Counted from the first letter of the stretch, positions 48,686 through 57,897 are shown. The stretch is DNA of 64,000 nucleotides from Mannheimia indoligenes (GCF_036880405.1 NZ_JBAJJM010000001.1:1-64000); one strand, 5' to 3'. Translations and numbers: made by a program. Notes: generated by a model from the letters alone, not told the origin.

Positions 48686-50962
48686 TTAATTACTTATTTC
48701 CGGAAACAGCATTTTAATTACTGCTTTGGTTAAACGGCGAGATTTCCCTTGATATGGGAAAATATGCATCATCATCATTGGATTGAAGTTGGCTTCAATT
48801 ACGCCCCAAGAGCCGAGATATGGCTCGGCAGGTTTTGTGAGATCTGGAATAATTAGATCGACACCGCAGACTTTTGCTCCCATAGCGTGAGCAATTCCTA
48901 CCGCAATTTGTTTATAGCTCTCGTGCATTTGATCGGTCATATCAATCGAATCACCACCGGTACTAATGTTGGAATTGGCACGCAGCTGAACGGTTTGACC
49001 TTTCGCCGGCACGGAATTTACCGTTAAGCCTTGCTCTTTCAATTGTAATTGTTCGATTTCGCCCAAAGCGATTTTTTTCAACGGACTGCGTGAACCGTCC
49101 CCTCGTAGCGGATCGTCATTTTTCAGCTCAACCAATTCTTTGACGGAATGCACGCCGTCTCCTATCACATTGGCAGGCACACGCAAAAGCACGGCTAAGG
49201 TTTCATCGCCCAGCACAAAGAAACGGTATTCTGTGCCGACCAAATAATCTTCTACCATCACTTCTTTATCTTCACGGAACGCAATTTCCACCGCTTTTGC
49301 AAAATCTTCCCGATTTTTGACCGCTTGTTGGAAAATAGTGATGCCCAAACCGTAGTTGGTGGATTTCGGCTTGATCACCACTGCCTTACCCTCAAATAGC
49401 GGATAGTGAGCCACCGCCTCTTCGAGCGTGGTAAATTCCACACTTTTCGGCACGTTGAAACCGGCTTTCGCTAGCACTTTTTTCGTTACCACTTTGTTTT
49501 CCATAATGAGTGGCGAAATATATTGATCGTGGCTGGTCATATTGCCGTTTTTCACATATTCCAAATGATCGCCAAATTTCAGGGCAAGGAACTGATCGTT
49601 TTCGTCCAATAATTCCGTGCTAATACCTTGTTGAATCAAATCAAAGAATAGGGCTTGCGTGGACAACTCCATATTATCAAATGCCGACAACGCATAAAAA
49701 CGTTCAAAGGCTTGGGCTTTGTATTCTTGAGCGAGTTTTGCTCCTAGTGCTTTATAGTTACCGAATTGTTCGATGGCTTTTAGTAAACGTCCATTAACTG
49801 TTTTCGTTGGATCAGCAAACTGAGCTAATTTATCACGCACAATAGCAAGTCTTTCTTCATTTGAACCAAGATCTTCTAACATCGCTAAAATATGCTTTAA
49901 AATCACCTCACCTTCGGTCCGGAAAGCGGTTTCCGCTCTTGGATCTTCGAGAGCTACTTGGTAAAGTTTCTGTTTGCCAATTTCTACCTCTTTTTGACCG
50001 CTTGCTTCCTCTAGCCACAACATTCCCAACAAGAATGTGTGGATAAATTTCGCATCTTCCAACGTAATGCCGTAAGGGGAGAAAGGGTTGAGATCAAATA
50101 GACGGAACTCGGCATATTTCACCCCATTTTCTAATAAATCACGGGCTTTTTTACCGCCACGTAAACGCACATTTGAGTAGAACTCTTTTTCCGCAATCAG
50201 CAAGCCTTTCGCCACCTGATCCTCAAGGCTTTCCACATAGCTTTCAAGGCTGTCGTGATTGACTTGAACATCAGCTGAATTGACATAACCATAAGGGCTT
50301 GAACGCAAGCTACGTACTAATTGCCCCGTTGCAAGCGGTGATTTTTCATAAAAATATTGCGATTCCACCGTTGGCGTGGCAGCAAGCAAGTAGAGCAAGA
50401 TCCACTGATAACGCAAGAAGTTATTCGCCAACTTCATATAAAGTGCGTTTTGGTAAGTTTTTAGATCCGAGTATTCCGTTTGCAACCCAAAGGCTTTTTG
50501 CACAAATTCCGGCGAAAGTTGGAAGTTGTAGTGCACACCGCTAACCATCTGCTTATATTTGCCGTAGGTAGCAGACAGATGTTCACGATATTTCACATCC
50601 TCGGGGTTATCAAATTGTGCTTCTTGAATCAGGTCTTCCGGCGGTAAACCGGCAGGCATACTTAAAGGAAAAATGTACTCATCTTCCGGCAAAGAGCGTA
50701 AAACTACCTCGTGTATTGCCGATAACCAACGAAAACTATCTTCTAATTTCGCATTTGGAGGAGTGATAAGTTCTAACTGGCTTTCTGCAAAATCAGTTTG
50801 AATATAAGGGTGGTAAGAACGATTGCCAAATACGGCTGGATGTGGAGTGGTAACAATATTACCAAAGATATCAACACGTTGGCTCTCTTTTTCTAAACCA
50901 AAATTTCCTTGTTGAAACAGTAATCCTAAATGATTTTCTCGGATAAGTTGTTGTAGCTTCAT
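48686..50962 (-). CDS. gshAB: Bifunctional glutamate-cysteine ligase/glutathione synthetase
   Basis: A 758-residue fusion. The N-terminal part (about 1-450) is a gamma-glutamylcysteine ligase: GNFGLEKESQRVD opens the ATP and metal site, and ESQLELITPP follows. The C-terminal part (about 490-757) is an ATP-grasp domain with VVIKPKSTNYGLGITIF and VCGVDLIIPDL. Together they make glutathione from Glu, Cys and Gly in one protein. This gshAB (GshF) form is known from Pasteurellaceae and streptococci and replaces separate gshA and gshB. It is monocistronic. Confidence 0.95.
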   Translation of the reverse strand: MKLQQLIRENHLGLLFQQGNFGLEKESQRVDIFGNIVTTPHPAVFGNRSYHPYIQTDFAESQLELITPPNAKLEDSFRWLSAIHEVVLRSLPEDEYIFPLSMPAGLPPEDLIQEAQFDNPEDVKYREHLSATYGKYKQMVSGVHYNFQLSPEFVQKAFGLQTEYSDLKTYQNALYMKLANNFLRYQWILLYLLAATPTVESQYFYEKSPLATGQLVRSLRSSPYGYVNSADVQVNHDSLESYVESLEDQVAKGLLIAEKEFYSNVRLRGGKKARDLLENGVKYAEFRLFDLNPFSPYGITLEDAKFIHTFLLGMLWLEEASGQKEVEIGKQKLYQVALEDPRAETAFRTEGEVILKHILAMLEDLGSNEERLAIVRDKLAQFADPTKTVNGRLLKAIEQFGNYKALGAKLAQEYKAQAFERFYALSAFDNMELSTQALFFDLIQQGISTELLDENDQFLALKFGDHLEYVKNGNMTSHDQYISPLIMENKVVTKKVLAKAGFNVPKSVEFTTLEEAVAHYPLFEGKAVVIKPKSTNYGLGITIFQQAVKNREDFAKAVEIAFREDKEVMVEDYLVGTEYRFFVLGDETLAVLLRVPANVIGDGVHSVKELVELKNDDPLRGDGSRSPLKKIALGEIEQLQLKEQGLTVNSVPAKGQTVQLRANSNISTGGDSIDMTDQMHESYKQIAVGIAHAMGAKVCGVDLIIPDLTKPAEPYLGSWGVIEANFNPMMMMHIFPYQGKSRRLTKAVIKMLFPEISN

Positions 50963-51069
50963 TATCTATCCTTATTTAATTTATAAATCGGTAGAACAAT
51001 AGCATAAATGAAAGGCTTAGTGAAATAGTAGGTTTTATTTTATTGGAATGAGCTAGATGATTTGGTTAT

Positions 51070-51114
51070 GAAAAAAGCCCTTTAAAGCTAAATAGTATAT
51101 TCAGTTTTAAAGGA
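51070..51114 (-). terminator. Terminator of psd
   Basis: On the minus strand tcctttaaaa faces tttaaaggg with a long loop, followed by CTTTTTTC. The stem is about 9 bp. Confidence 0.65.
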
Positions 51115-51125
51115 CTAATGAGTAT

Positions 51126-52016
51126 TTAAATCAATCTACCTAATTCTTCTCCCATTCGAGTTTTCATTCCTGCAATCAAGGCTGGGTTGAGATGCACCGT
51201 TCCTTTAGGGAAAAGATTAATTACCGTTGAGCCTAAACGGAATGCACCCATTTCTTCACCTTTTTGTAATTTAATCGCTTTTTCACCTTCGGTTTCATAG
51301 TTCCAAACGACTACTTCATCAGCTCGAGGTGGGTTAATCACACCTGCCCAAACGGTACTCATACTTGCAGTAACGGTGGCACCCACTAAAATTTGTACCA
51401 TTGGTCCGAATGCGGTATCAAATTCACAAATTACACGTTCGTTGCGAGCAAATAAGTTTGGAACGTGTTCCGCTAAAAATGGATTTACCGAATATAATTC
51501 ACCCGGTACATAAATCATTTTACGTAAGGTGGAATCGCACGGCATATGCACACGGTGGTAATCACTTGGCGATAAATAAGTGGTAATAAATGTGCCGTCT
51601 TTAAATTTTGCCGCCATTTCTTCATCATTAGCTAATAAGGTTTCTAACGTAAAGTGATGACCTTTTGCTTGTAATAAGCGGTTATCAGAAATTTCGCCTG
51701 ATTCGCTTACTTTACCGTCTGCCGGAAGGCAAATAGTATTTAAATCATTATTAATAGGACGAACGCCCTCTTTTAATTCACGAATAAAAAATTCGTTAAA
51801 TGTAGCGTAATCTGAAGGCTCGGTTTTTACCGCTTCAGATAAATTCACTTTGTACTGCTTGGCAAATAATTTAATAATGAAATGAGTAACTGCTCCCCAT
51901 TTTTGTTCCGCTAACCAACCTGCGGTTCTGGTAATTGCTAACTGTGGCAATAAGTAATGCAGAGCAATTTTTACACGCTGTAAATAAGTCGGAGTAGGGT
52001 ATGATTTTAATTGCAT
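51126..52016 (-). CDS. psd: Phosphatidylserine decarboxylase proenzyme
   Basis: A 296-residue membrane-associated enzyme that makes phosphatidylethanolamine, the donor for EptA. The self-cleavage motif LGST is at 261-264, with S263 becoming the pyruvoyl group. D100 and H154 region (LPADGKV, YLSPSDYHRVHMPCD) match the catalytic and cleavage residues. It has the usual length for the E. coli-type enzyme. Monocistronic, upstream of gshAB on the same strand with a terminator between. Confidence 0.95.
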   Translation of the reverse strand: MQLKSYPTPTYLQRVKIALHYLLPQLAITRTAGWLAEQKWGAVTHFIIKLFAKQYKVNLSEAVKTEPSDYATFNEFFIRELKEGVRPINNDLNTICLPADGKVSESGEISDNRLLQAKGHHFTLETLLANDEEMAAKFKDGTFITTYLSPSDYHRVHMPCDSTLRKMIYVPGELYSVNPFLAEHVPNLFARNERVICEFDTAFGPMVQILVGATVTASMSTVWAGVINPPRADEVVVWNYETEGEKAIKLQKGEEMGAFRLGSTVINLFPKGTVHLNPALIAGMKTRMGEELGRLI

Positions 52017-52111
52017 TGCGTTTTCCTTTTTTTGATTAAAAACTGAAGTCTGTTTTTAAATGAGGGCGAAGTATAGCAAATACAATGCAAAATAGATAAA
52101 AAAATTAAAGA

Positions 52112-52171
52112 TGTTGAAGTGGCTACAAAGAAAAAACAGATAGGGGCTTTGTAGGTTTGCCCACTTCAACA
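52112..52171 (-). terminator. Nested inverted repeat downstream of comEA
   Basis: Outer arms of 11 bp (52112-52122 with 52161-52171) enclose inner arms of 8 bp (ctacaaag / ctttgtag), with a 6-base bulge on one side. A T-rich stretch follows on the minus strand. It is probably the comEA terminator. Confidence 0.55.
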
Positions 52172-52194
52172 TATCCTTGGCTGCTATTAAAACC

Positions 52195-52539
52195 TTACTC
52201 TAAAACAATATTAGCTCGATTTTTCTCTAAGGTTGCTTGCCCGATGCCGGATACTTCGGTTAGCTGTTCCACGCTTTTGAAATTGCCGTTTTTGGTACGG
52301 TAATCGACAATTGCTTGGGCTTTTTTGGCACCGATGCCAACTAATTTATCTTGAATTTCCGCAGCGGTTGCAGTGTTGATATTGACCGTATTAGTACTGG
52401 TTTGAATTTGAGTAGTCGTTTGCTCCACCTCTTGAGCAGGTACTGTTTCTGCCACTTTAGCGGTTTCAGCGGTTTGTGCCAAGCTGTAAGAAGACAAACC
52501 CAGTAACAAACTTAAACTTAGTGCTTTGATGATTTTCAT
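52195..52539 (-). CDS. comEA: ComEA-family DNA-binding competence protein
   Basis: A 114-residue exported protein: a signal peptide (about 1-21), a Thr/Gln/Val-rich linker, then a helix-hairpin-helix pair (about 50-114, NINTATAAEIQDKLVGIGAKKAQAI and EVSGIGQATLEKN). ComEA proteins hold incoming DNA in the periplasm during natural transformation. The H. influenzae homologue is comE1. Its presence fits the many uptake sequences here. A CRP-S-like site lies 81 bases upstream, as expected for competence genes in this family. Confidence 0.9.
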   Translation of the reverse strand: MKIIKALSLSLLLGLSSYSLAQTAETAKVAETVPAQEVEQTTTQIQTSTNTVNINTATAAEIQDKLVGIGAKKAQAIVDYRTKNGNFKSVEQLTEVSGIGQATLEKNRANIVLE

Positions 52540-52619
52540 AGGCTTTCCTTTTGGTTGTGAAAATTCGAGGAGAAGAGTAAAAGTGAATTAAAATGACGGC
52601 AAGTAGCAAAAATGAATTT

Positions 52620-52635
52620 TTCGACACAGATCGAA
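52620..52635 (-). promoter_or_regulatory. CRP-S-like competence site upstream of comEA
   Basis: TTCGA-N6-TCGAA with T/A-rich flanks matches the CRP-S consensus TGCGA-N6-TCGCA at 8 of 10 core bases. CRP-S sites need Sxy/TfoX as well as CRP. Confidence 0.55.
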
Positions 52636-52829
52636 AAAATAGAAAAAGCTAAACTTATTAGCTTGCATTTGGTCTGAAATTAAGCGAAATTACAACAATT
52701 TGCAAAAAATTTATGAAAAATGACCGCTATATTGTGTAAATTTATTCAAATAAATTCAAATAAACCGTGAATTGATTTAGAATAACGGCATTTTTATATG
52801 AATTAACTCCCATTATTTTTGGAATAAAT

Positions 52830-54155
52830 ATGACACAAAATAACTTTCGTAAAGAGCCTGTTTTTGGCGAACCTTTAACTCCTAATCAAGAAAATGAAAA
52901 GGTAGAGTCAGCTCAAATAGAATCACAACATAACAAACCTTATGTTTCTCTACATTCAACAAAAGCACCTGCTCATACATTTACGCCAATTATGAAAAGA
53001 CCTGATGCGACAGTGGAAGATAAAACAGCAGATGTATTTACAGCTAAATCAACAAAAGAATTTCAATTTACCCCTAGCTCAGAGAATAAGGAGAGAGTAT
53101 TGAATGATGTGGAAGAAAATATCTCTGTAGAAACTACATCAGCAATAATGACTAAACCTATTGAAATAAGTGAAAAAGTAGAACCTGAAGCGGTTAAGCC
53201 TGCTCAAGAAAGTTTTACTACTGAGCGTATTATTCCAAATGCAGCAGCAACTGCAGCAGGGGCAACCTTAGCAGCTACGGCAGCTGTGGCGACTGCAAAA
53301 ACAAAAGATATTAAAGCGAAAATGCCACCTAAAACACGTCGTTTATTATTAGTAGCATTATTAGGTTTAGCATTATTAGTGTTATTTTTCCTATTAAAAC
53401 CAAGTACGCCTGAAACGGTGGAAGAGTTGCAATCGCAACAAGGTGGTAGTTTACCAATTGAGTTCCGTCCGGTAGATGAGGCAGAAGCAAAACGAGCGGA
53501 AGAACAAGCTCGTGCGGAGCAAGAAGCAGCTAAAGCACAAGAACAGGCTCAAGCTCAAGAAACTCAGTCGCAAGCACAACAAGAGGCAACAGCTGCAGTA
53601 GCACCAAGTCAAACTGAACAACCGGCTTCTAATCAAGTGCAAAATAATCAGCCACAGGCAACACAAGCTCCTGTTGCTGAGCAACCTGTAGCAGTTAAGC
53701 CTGTTCAGAATAAACCTGTAGTTGCACAGCCTGCAATCAAGCCAAAAACAGAGGGTAGCGTAATATTCCAACCTGAAACTACTCCAAAACAGCAGCCTAA
53801 AGCTGAGCGTGTTGTAGTACAGGCACAAAAAGAGCCGGCAAAAGTAGTGGCTAAACCGGCAGAAAAAGCACCTGTAAAATCTGAAGTAGCTAAAACAAAT
53901 ACAGCTTCGGCAGCAGTATCTACTAAAACAATGACAGTGCCAAAAGGTGTATCGTTAATGCAGGTATTCCGTGATAATAATTTAAATATCTCAGATGTGA
54001 ATGCGATGAGTAAAGTAAATAATGTAGTAAGTAATTTAAAAGTGGGTGAACGAGTAACTGTTCATTTAGATAAAAATAACCGTGTGGTTGAAATGAGCAT
54101 TGGCTCAGGTGGTAAATTTACACGCCAAGCAAACGGTAGCTATACTTTTAAATAA
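52830..54155 (+). CDS. oapA: Opacity-associated protein A
   Basis: A 441-residue bitopic inner-membrane protein. The cytoplasmic N-terminus (1-170) is acidic and unstructured, one helix lies at about 171-190, and a periplasmic Gln/Ala/Pro-rich region (195-355) leads to a C-terminal OapA domain of LysM-like type (about 365-441, with TVPKGVSLMQVFRDNNLNISDVNAMSKV). OapA affects colony opacity and nasopharyngeal colonisation in H. influenzae. oapB follows after a hairpin. The C-terminal domain also occurs in YtfB, a cell-division protein. Confidence 0.88.
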   Translation: MTQNNFRKEPVFGEPLTPNQENEKVESAQIESQHNKPYVSLHSTKAPAHTFTPIMKRPDATVEDKTADVFTAKSTKEFQFTPSSENKERVLNDVEENISVETTSAIMTKPIEISEKVEPEAVKPAQESFTTERIIPNAAATAAGATLAATAAVATAKTKDIKAKMPPKTRRLLLVALLGLALLVLFFLLKPSTPETVEELQSQQGGSLPIEFRPVDEAEAKRAEEQARAEQEAAKAQEQAQAQETQSQAQQEATAAVAPSQTEQPASNQVQNNQPQATQAPVAEQPVAVKPVQNKPVVAQPAIKPKTEGSVIFQPETTPKQQPKAERVVVQAQKEPAKVVAKPAEKAPVKSEVAKTNTASAAVSTKTMTVPKGVSLMQVFRDNNLNISDVNAMSKVNNVVSNLKVGERVTVHLDKNNRVVEMSIGSGGKFTRQANGSYTFK

Positions 54156-54162
54156 TGAGGAA

Positions 54163-54199
54163 ATAAGAGCAACGCTACAAGCGTTGCTTCTTTGTTTTT
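54163..54199 (+). terminator. Hairpin between oapA and oapB
   Basis: The stem agcaacgct / agcgttgct with a 3-base loop is followed by TTCTTTGTTTTT. It probably lowers expression of oapB. Confidence 0.7.
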
Positions 54200-54211
54200 A
54201 AGGAGGAGTAT

Positions 54212-54631
54212 ATGAACTTATTTTCCAAATCCTATAAATTTATTGTTTTGGCGGTATCAGTAGGCTCTTTAGCAGCTTGTACAACCGAGATTATTCCACC
54301 TGTTGAGCAAGTTGAAAAAGTACAAAAAGTAGCAGAACCTGCTAAAACTGTGATTAAGCAGGTCGAGAAAGCGACAGAAATCAATCTATATCTTTGTAAA
54401 AACAATAAAAAAGTTGAGGTTGAACGCCAAAGAGTTACAAGGAATACAACAAAAAAAGAAACTATTATGGTTAATTTTCAAGGTTCGACTCATCAACTTT
54501 CCCCTGCAGTAACCAAAGATGGTAAAAAATACACGAATATTCGCTGGACGTGGCACGAAATGCGTAATGGCAAAGCATTTTTATATAATACAACGAAAAA
54601 AAATCTTGCTGAAAATTGCGTAAAACAATAA
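54212..54631 (+). CDS. oapB: Opacity-associated protein B-like lipoprotein
   Basis: A 139-residue lipoprotein: lipobox LAAC (C23), a Lys/Glu/Val-rich linker, and a C-terminal domain (about 60-139) with NLYLCKNNKKVEVERQRV and a closing Cys (AENCVKQ) like lysozyme-inhibitor (MliC-type) folds. Its place after oapA, with AAGGAGGAG upstream, identifies it as OapB. H. influenzae OapB is needed for OapA-dependent opacity. The lysozyme-inhibitor similarity is a reading of the Cys pair and fold only. Confidence 0.8.
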   Translation: MNLFSKSYKFIVLAVSVGSLAACTTEIIPPVEQVEKVQKVAEPAKTVIKQVEKATEINLYLCKNNKKVEVERQRVTRNTTKKETIMVNFQGSTHQLSPAVTKDGKKYTNIRWTWHEMRNGKAFLYNTTKKNLAENCVKQ

Positions 54632-54642
54632 CAAGCGAGGAC

Positions 54643-54715
54643 AAAAAGTATCGCTTTTTGGGCGTTGGCTTTGCCAATTGCAGCGAAGCTGTGAACAATC
54701 CTTACAAGGATTGTT
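54643..54715. repeat. Mini-hairpin cluster upstream of waaF
   Basis: Four consecutive short palindromes: aaaaag-N5-cttttt (54643-54659), ttggc-ttt-gccaa (54665-54677), cagc-gaa-gctg (54681-54691) and aacaatcctt-ac-aaggattgtt (54694-54715). The second shares its arms with a hairpin in the 5245-5331 cluster. No ORF or T run is evident. Confidence 0.6.
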
Positions 54716-54740
54716 AATGATTTTTAAGAGAATTTTGCAA

Positions 54741-55778
54741 ATGAATATTTTAGTTATCGGTCCTTCTTGGGTGGGGGATATGATGATGTCTCATTCACTC
54801 TATCAACAACTCAAAGTGCAATATCCAAATTGTCAAATTGATGTAATGGCTCCGGATTGGTGTCGTCCGCTGTTAGCTCGAATGCCTGAAGTACGGAAAG
54901 CCATTTCAATGCCGATTGGACACGGTTCATTTCGCCTATGTGAGCGTTATCAACTCGGGAAATCATTGAGAAATCAATATGATATGGCAATAGTGTTACC
55001 AAATTCATTGAAATCTGCCTTTATTCCGTTTTTTGCGAAAATTGCAACACGTCGAGGCTGGAAAGGCGAAAGTAGATATTTTTTCTTAAATGATCTTCGC
55101 TCAAATAAAAATGATTATCCGATGATGGTTCAACGCTATGTTGCGTTAGCCTTTGAACAAGGTGCTATTCCTCACGCTGAACAATTGCCGATTGCTTACC
55201 CTTACTTGAAAACCGATAGTCAAGAAATTGAGCAAACCAAAGCAAAATTTGAGAAGCAATTAAGCTATGCAGAAAACTGTCCTGCAATCGGTTTTTGTCC
55301 GGGTGCGGAATTTGGACCGGCAAAACGTTGGCCACATTACCATTATGCAGCACTTGCTAAAATGTTGATTGAACAAGGCTATTCTGTGCGTTTATTTGGC
55401 TCAAAAAAAGATGAAGAAGCTGGTGAACAAATCCGCTTATCTCTGCCTGAAAATTTACAACGTTATTGCTTAAATTTAGCCGGGCAAACGGATTTAAACC
55501 AAGCGGTAGATTTAATTGCCGATTGCCAAGCGGTTGTGAGTAACGATTCGGGGTTGATGCATATTGCTGCTGCCCTAAATAAACCGTTGGTTGCCCTCTA
55601 CGGTCCAACCAGCCCACAATATACGCCGCCACTGGCTAAAAATGCGGTGATTATCCGCTTGATTGAAGGTGGGTTAATTAAAATCCGCAAAGGCGATGGA
55701 GCAGAAGGGTATCATCAAAGTTTGATTGATATTGAGCCGCAAATGGTAATAGAAAAACTCCAAGCATTATTAGCATAA
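54741..55778 (+). CDS. waaF: ADP-heptose:LPS heptosyltransferase II
   Basis: A 345-residue GT9-family enzyme that adds the second heptose to the inner core of lipopolysaccharide. The N-terminus MNILVIGPSWVGDMMMSHSL matches WaaF, and the nucleotide-sugar region has CPGAEFGPAKRWPHYHYA and SNDSGLMHIAAALNKPLVALYGPTSP. The ATG at 54741 starts the conserved N-terminus; an in-frame ATG at 54717, preceded by AAGGA inside a hairpin, is an alternative. waaC follows 64 bases later. Confidence 0.93.
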   Translation: MNILVIGPSWVGDMMMSHSLYQQLKVQYPNCQIDVMAPDWCRPLLARMPEVRKAISMPIGHGSFRLCERYQLGKSLRNQYDMAIVLPNSLKSAFIPFFAKIATRRGWKGESRYFFLNDLRSNKNDYPMMVQRYVALAFEQGAIPHAEQLPIAYPYLKTDSQEIEQTKAKFEKQLSYAENCPAIGFCPGAEFGPAKRWPHYHYAALAKMLIEQGYSVRLFGSKKDEEAGEQIRLSLPENLQRYCLNLAGQTDLNQAVDLIADCQAVVSNDSGLMHIAAALNKPLVALYGPTSPQYTPPLAKNAVIIRLIEGGLIKIRKGDGAEGYHQSLIDIEPQMVIEKLQALLA

Positions 55779-55785
55779 ACTCACT

Positions 55786-55831
55786 ACAAGCGGTCGTTTT
55801 TGTAAATTTTTTTGTAAAAATCACCGCTTGT
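55786..55831. repeat. Inverted uptake sequences between waaF and waaC
   Basis: ACAAGCGGT (55786-55794) and ACCGCTTGT (55823-55831) with A/T-rich arms form a hairpin. No T run follows, so the message may continue into waaC. Confidence 0.7.
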
Positions 55832-55842
55832 TATTTATCAAA

Positions 55843-56802
55843 ATGAAAGTTCTAATTGTAAAAACCTCTTCAATGGGCGACGTATTACACACTTTGCCTG
55901 CTTTAACTGATATGCAAAATACAATTCCTAATTTGAGTGTAGATTGGGTTGTTGAAGAAAATTTTGCTGAAATTCCGACTTGGCATCCTATTGTTAATAA
56001 AATTATTCCTGTCGCCATTCGCCGTTGGCGAAAAAATTTATGTAAGCGTTCTACTTGGATAGAGTGGCAACATTTTTTGCAAGAACTGAAAAGTGAGCAA
56101 TATGATGCTGTGATTGATGCTCAAGGGCTTATTAAAAGTGCGGTGTTGGTTACCCAACAAGCGAAAGGTAAAAAATTTGGCTATGATAAAAACTCCGCTC
56201 GAGAAGGGCTAAGTAGTCTATTTTATGATAAAAAATTTGATATTCCTTACCAACAACACGCGGTAGAGCGGATTAGAAAATTATGTGCAAAATCATTAGG
56301 TTATACATTGTCTGGAACTCAAGGTAATTACCGCATTGCACAACATTTTGCAAAAAATCAGTCGAAAAAGACCGCTTACGTTATGCTCATTCACGCGACA
56401 ACTCGTGCGGATAAACATTGGAGAGAGGAGTATTGGGCGGATATTATAAAAGAGCTTGCTAAGCAAAATATTGAAGTACGGTTGTCTTGGGGGAATCAAA
56501 CTGAAAAAGAACGAGCGGAACGTTTAGCTAAGGTGATGGGTAATGTTGTGGTTCTCCCTAAAATGGGATTAACAGAATTAGCAACGCAGATTGTGGGGGC
56601 TAAAGCGGTAGTGTCGGTGGATACAGGGTTAAGTCATTTGGCGGCAGCTTTAGATAAACCAAATGTGATTTTATACGGAGCAACCGATCCTAAATTAATC
56701 GGAGCTTACGGTCAAAATCAATGTTATCTAAAAGCCGATAAAATGGAAAATATTAAACCTTTACAAGTACTAGAAAAATTAATGCCGTTGATTAACAAAT
56801 AA
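55843..56802 (+). CDS. waaC: ADP-heptose:LPS heptosyltransferase I
   Basis: A 319-residue GT9-family enzyme that adds the first heptose to Kdo. The N-terminus MKVLIVKTSSMGDVLHTLPAL and the motif DTGLSHLAAALDKPNVILYGATDPKLIGAYG match WaaC. Its start is the ATG at 55843; an upstream in-frame TTG lies inside the hairpin. No clear ribosome site is visible. Together with waaF it builds the heptose inner core on which further sugars are placed. Confidence 0.93.
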   Translation: MKVLIVKTSSMGDVLHTLPALTDMQNTIPNLSVDWVVEENFAEIPTWHPIVNKIIPVAIRRWRKNLCKRSTWIEWQHFLQELKSEQYDAVIDAQGLIKSAVLVTQQAKGKKFGYDKNSAREGLSSLFYDKKFDIPYQQHAVERIRKLCAKSLGYTLSGTQGNYRIAQHFAKNQSKKTAYVMLIHATTRADKHWREEYWADIIKELAKQNIEVRLSWGNQTEKERAERLAKVMGNVVVLPKMGLTELATQIVGAKAVVSVDTGLSHLAAALDKPNVILYGATDPKLIGAYGQNQCYLKADKMENIKPLQVLEKLMPLINK

Positions 56803-56825
56803 TCATTGTTAATCTTTTACTGTGC

Positions 56826-56854
56826 TTGACTTTTATCCGTAACCAATTTAAAAT
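56826..56854 (+). promoter_or_regulatory. Promoter of the str operon
   Basis: TTGACT and TAAAAT are separated by exactly 17 bases, about 68 bases before rpsL. It is the strongest sigma-70-like promoter in the window, as suits ribosomal genes. Confidence 0.8.
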
Positions 56855-56922
56855 TTGCCGTCCTTTCGTGTGAAAGGATATTTTTAATTTTATTTTTAAT
56901 AATTTTAACTGGAGCTTTTTTA

Positions 56923-57297
56923 ATGGCAACTATCAACCAATTAGTACGCAAACCGCGTGTGAAAAAGGTTGTAAAAAGCAACGTTCCTGCATTAGAGGCT
57001 TGCCCGCAGAAACGTGGCGTGTGTACTCGTGTATACACTACTACACCTAAAAAACCGAACTCAGCATTACGTAAAGTATGTCGTATTCGTTTAACAAATG
57101 GCTTTGAAGTAACTTCATACATCGGTGGTGAAGGTCATAACCTTCAAGAACACAGCGTTGTATTAATCCGTGGCGGTCGTGTTAAAGACTTACCGGGCGT
57201 GCGTTACCACACTGTACGCGGTGCATTAGACTGTGCAGGCGTTAAAGATCGTAAACAAGGTCGTTCTAAATACGGCGTTAAACGTCCTAAATCTTAA
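56923..57297 (+). CDS. rpsL: 30S ribosomal protein S12
   Basis: A 124-residue protein almost identical to E. coli S12. K43 in TTPKKPNSALRK and the GGRVKDLPGVRYH loop are of the wild type, that is, streptomycin-sensitive form. First gene of the str operon, followed by rpsG, fusA and tuf. Confidence 0.98.
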   Translation: MATINQLVRKPRVKKVVKSNVPALEACPQKRGVCTRVYTTTPKKPNSALRKVCRIRLTNGFEVTSYIGGEGHNLQEHSVVLIRGGRVKDLPGVRYHTVRGALDCAGVKDRKQGRSKYGVKRPKS

Positions 57298-57426
57298 TGG
57301 TTCTCCGTTGAGTAAGGCCAAACGTCTAAATTTTAATATTTAAACCATAAACTCCAGTCAATATGCCTTAGGCACATTAGATGAGTTTTGGATATCCTGA
57401 AGATTTAATATACGGAGAAATTTCCA
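57298..57426 (+). other. rpsL-rpsG intercistronic region
   Basis: A 129-base gap with short inverted repeats (such as tgcc-tta-ggca). In E. coli the equivalent region binds S7 for autogenous control. I see no full copy of the E. coli structure, so the role is an inference from position. Confidence 0.35.
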
Positions 57427-57897
57427 ATGCCACGTCGTCGTAGTATTGAACCACGCAAAATTCTTCCAGATCCGAAGTTCGGTTCAGAATTACTTGCAAA
57501 ATTTATTAACGTTTTAATGGTAGATGGTAAAAAATCTACTGCAGAAAAAATCGTTTACGGTGCATTAGAAGCTTTAGCACAACGTTCTGGTAAAGAAGCG
57601 TTAGAAGCATTCGAAATCGCATTAGACAACGTACGTCCAACTGTTGAGGTTAAATCTCGCCGTGTGGGTGGTTCTACTTACCAAGTACCTGTAGAAGTTC
57701 GCCCAACTCGTCGTAACGCTTTAGCTATGCGTTGGATTGTAGAAGCAGCTCGCAAACGTGGTGACAAATCAATGGCATTACGTTTAGCTAACGAATTATC
57801 AGATGCGGCAGACAACAAAGGCTCAGCAGTGAAAAAACGTGAAGACGTTCACCGTATGGCTGAAGCTAACAAAGCGTTTGCTCACTTCCGTTGGTAA
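57427..57897 (+). CDS. rpsG: 30S ribosomal protein S7
   Basis: A 156-residue protein that nucleates assembly of the 30S head. PRRRSIEPRKILPDPKFGSE begins the protein, KSRRVGGSTYQVPVEVRP is the conserved core, and RMAEANKAFAHFRW closes it. In the str operon between rpsL and fusA. Confidence 0.98.
   Translation: MPRRRSIEPRKILPDPKFGSELLAKFINVLMVDGKKSTAEKIVYGALEALAQRSGKEALEAFEIALDNVRPTVEVKSRRVGGSTYQVPVEVRPTRRNALAMRWIVEAARKRGDKSMALRLANELSDAADNKGSAVKKREDVHRMAEANKAFAHFRW

Noticed and set aside
53451..53828. 125-residue minus-strand frame inside oapA
   Set aside because: It is Leu/Cys/Arg-rich because it is the antisense of the Gln/Ala-rich oapA linker; no ribosome site and no family resemblance.
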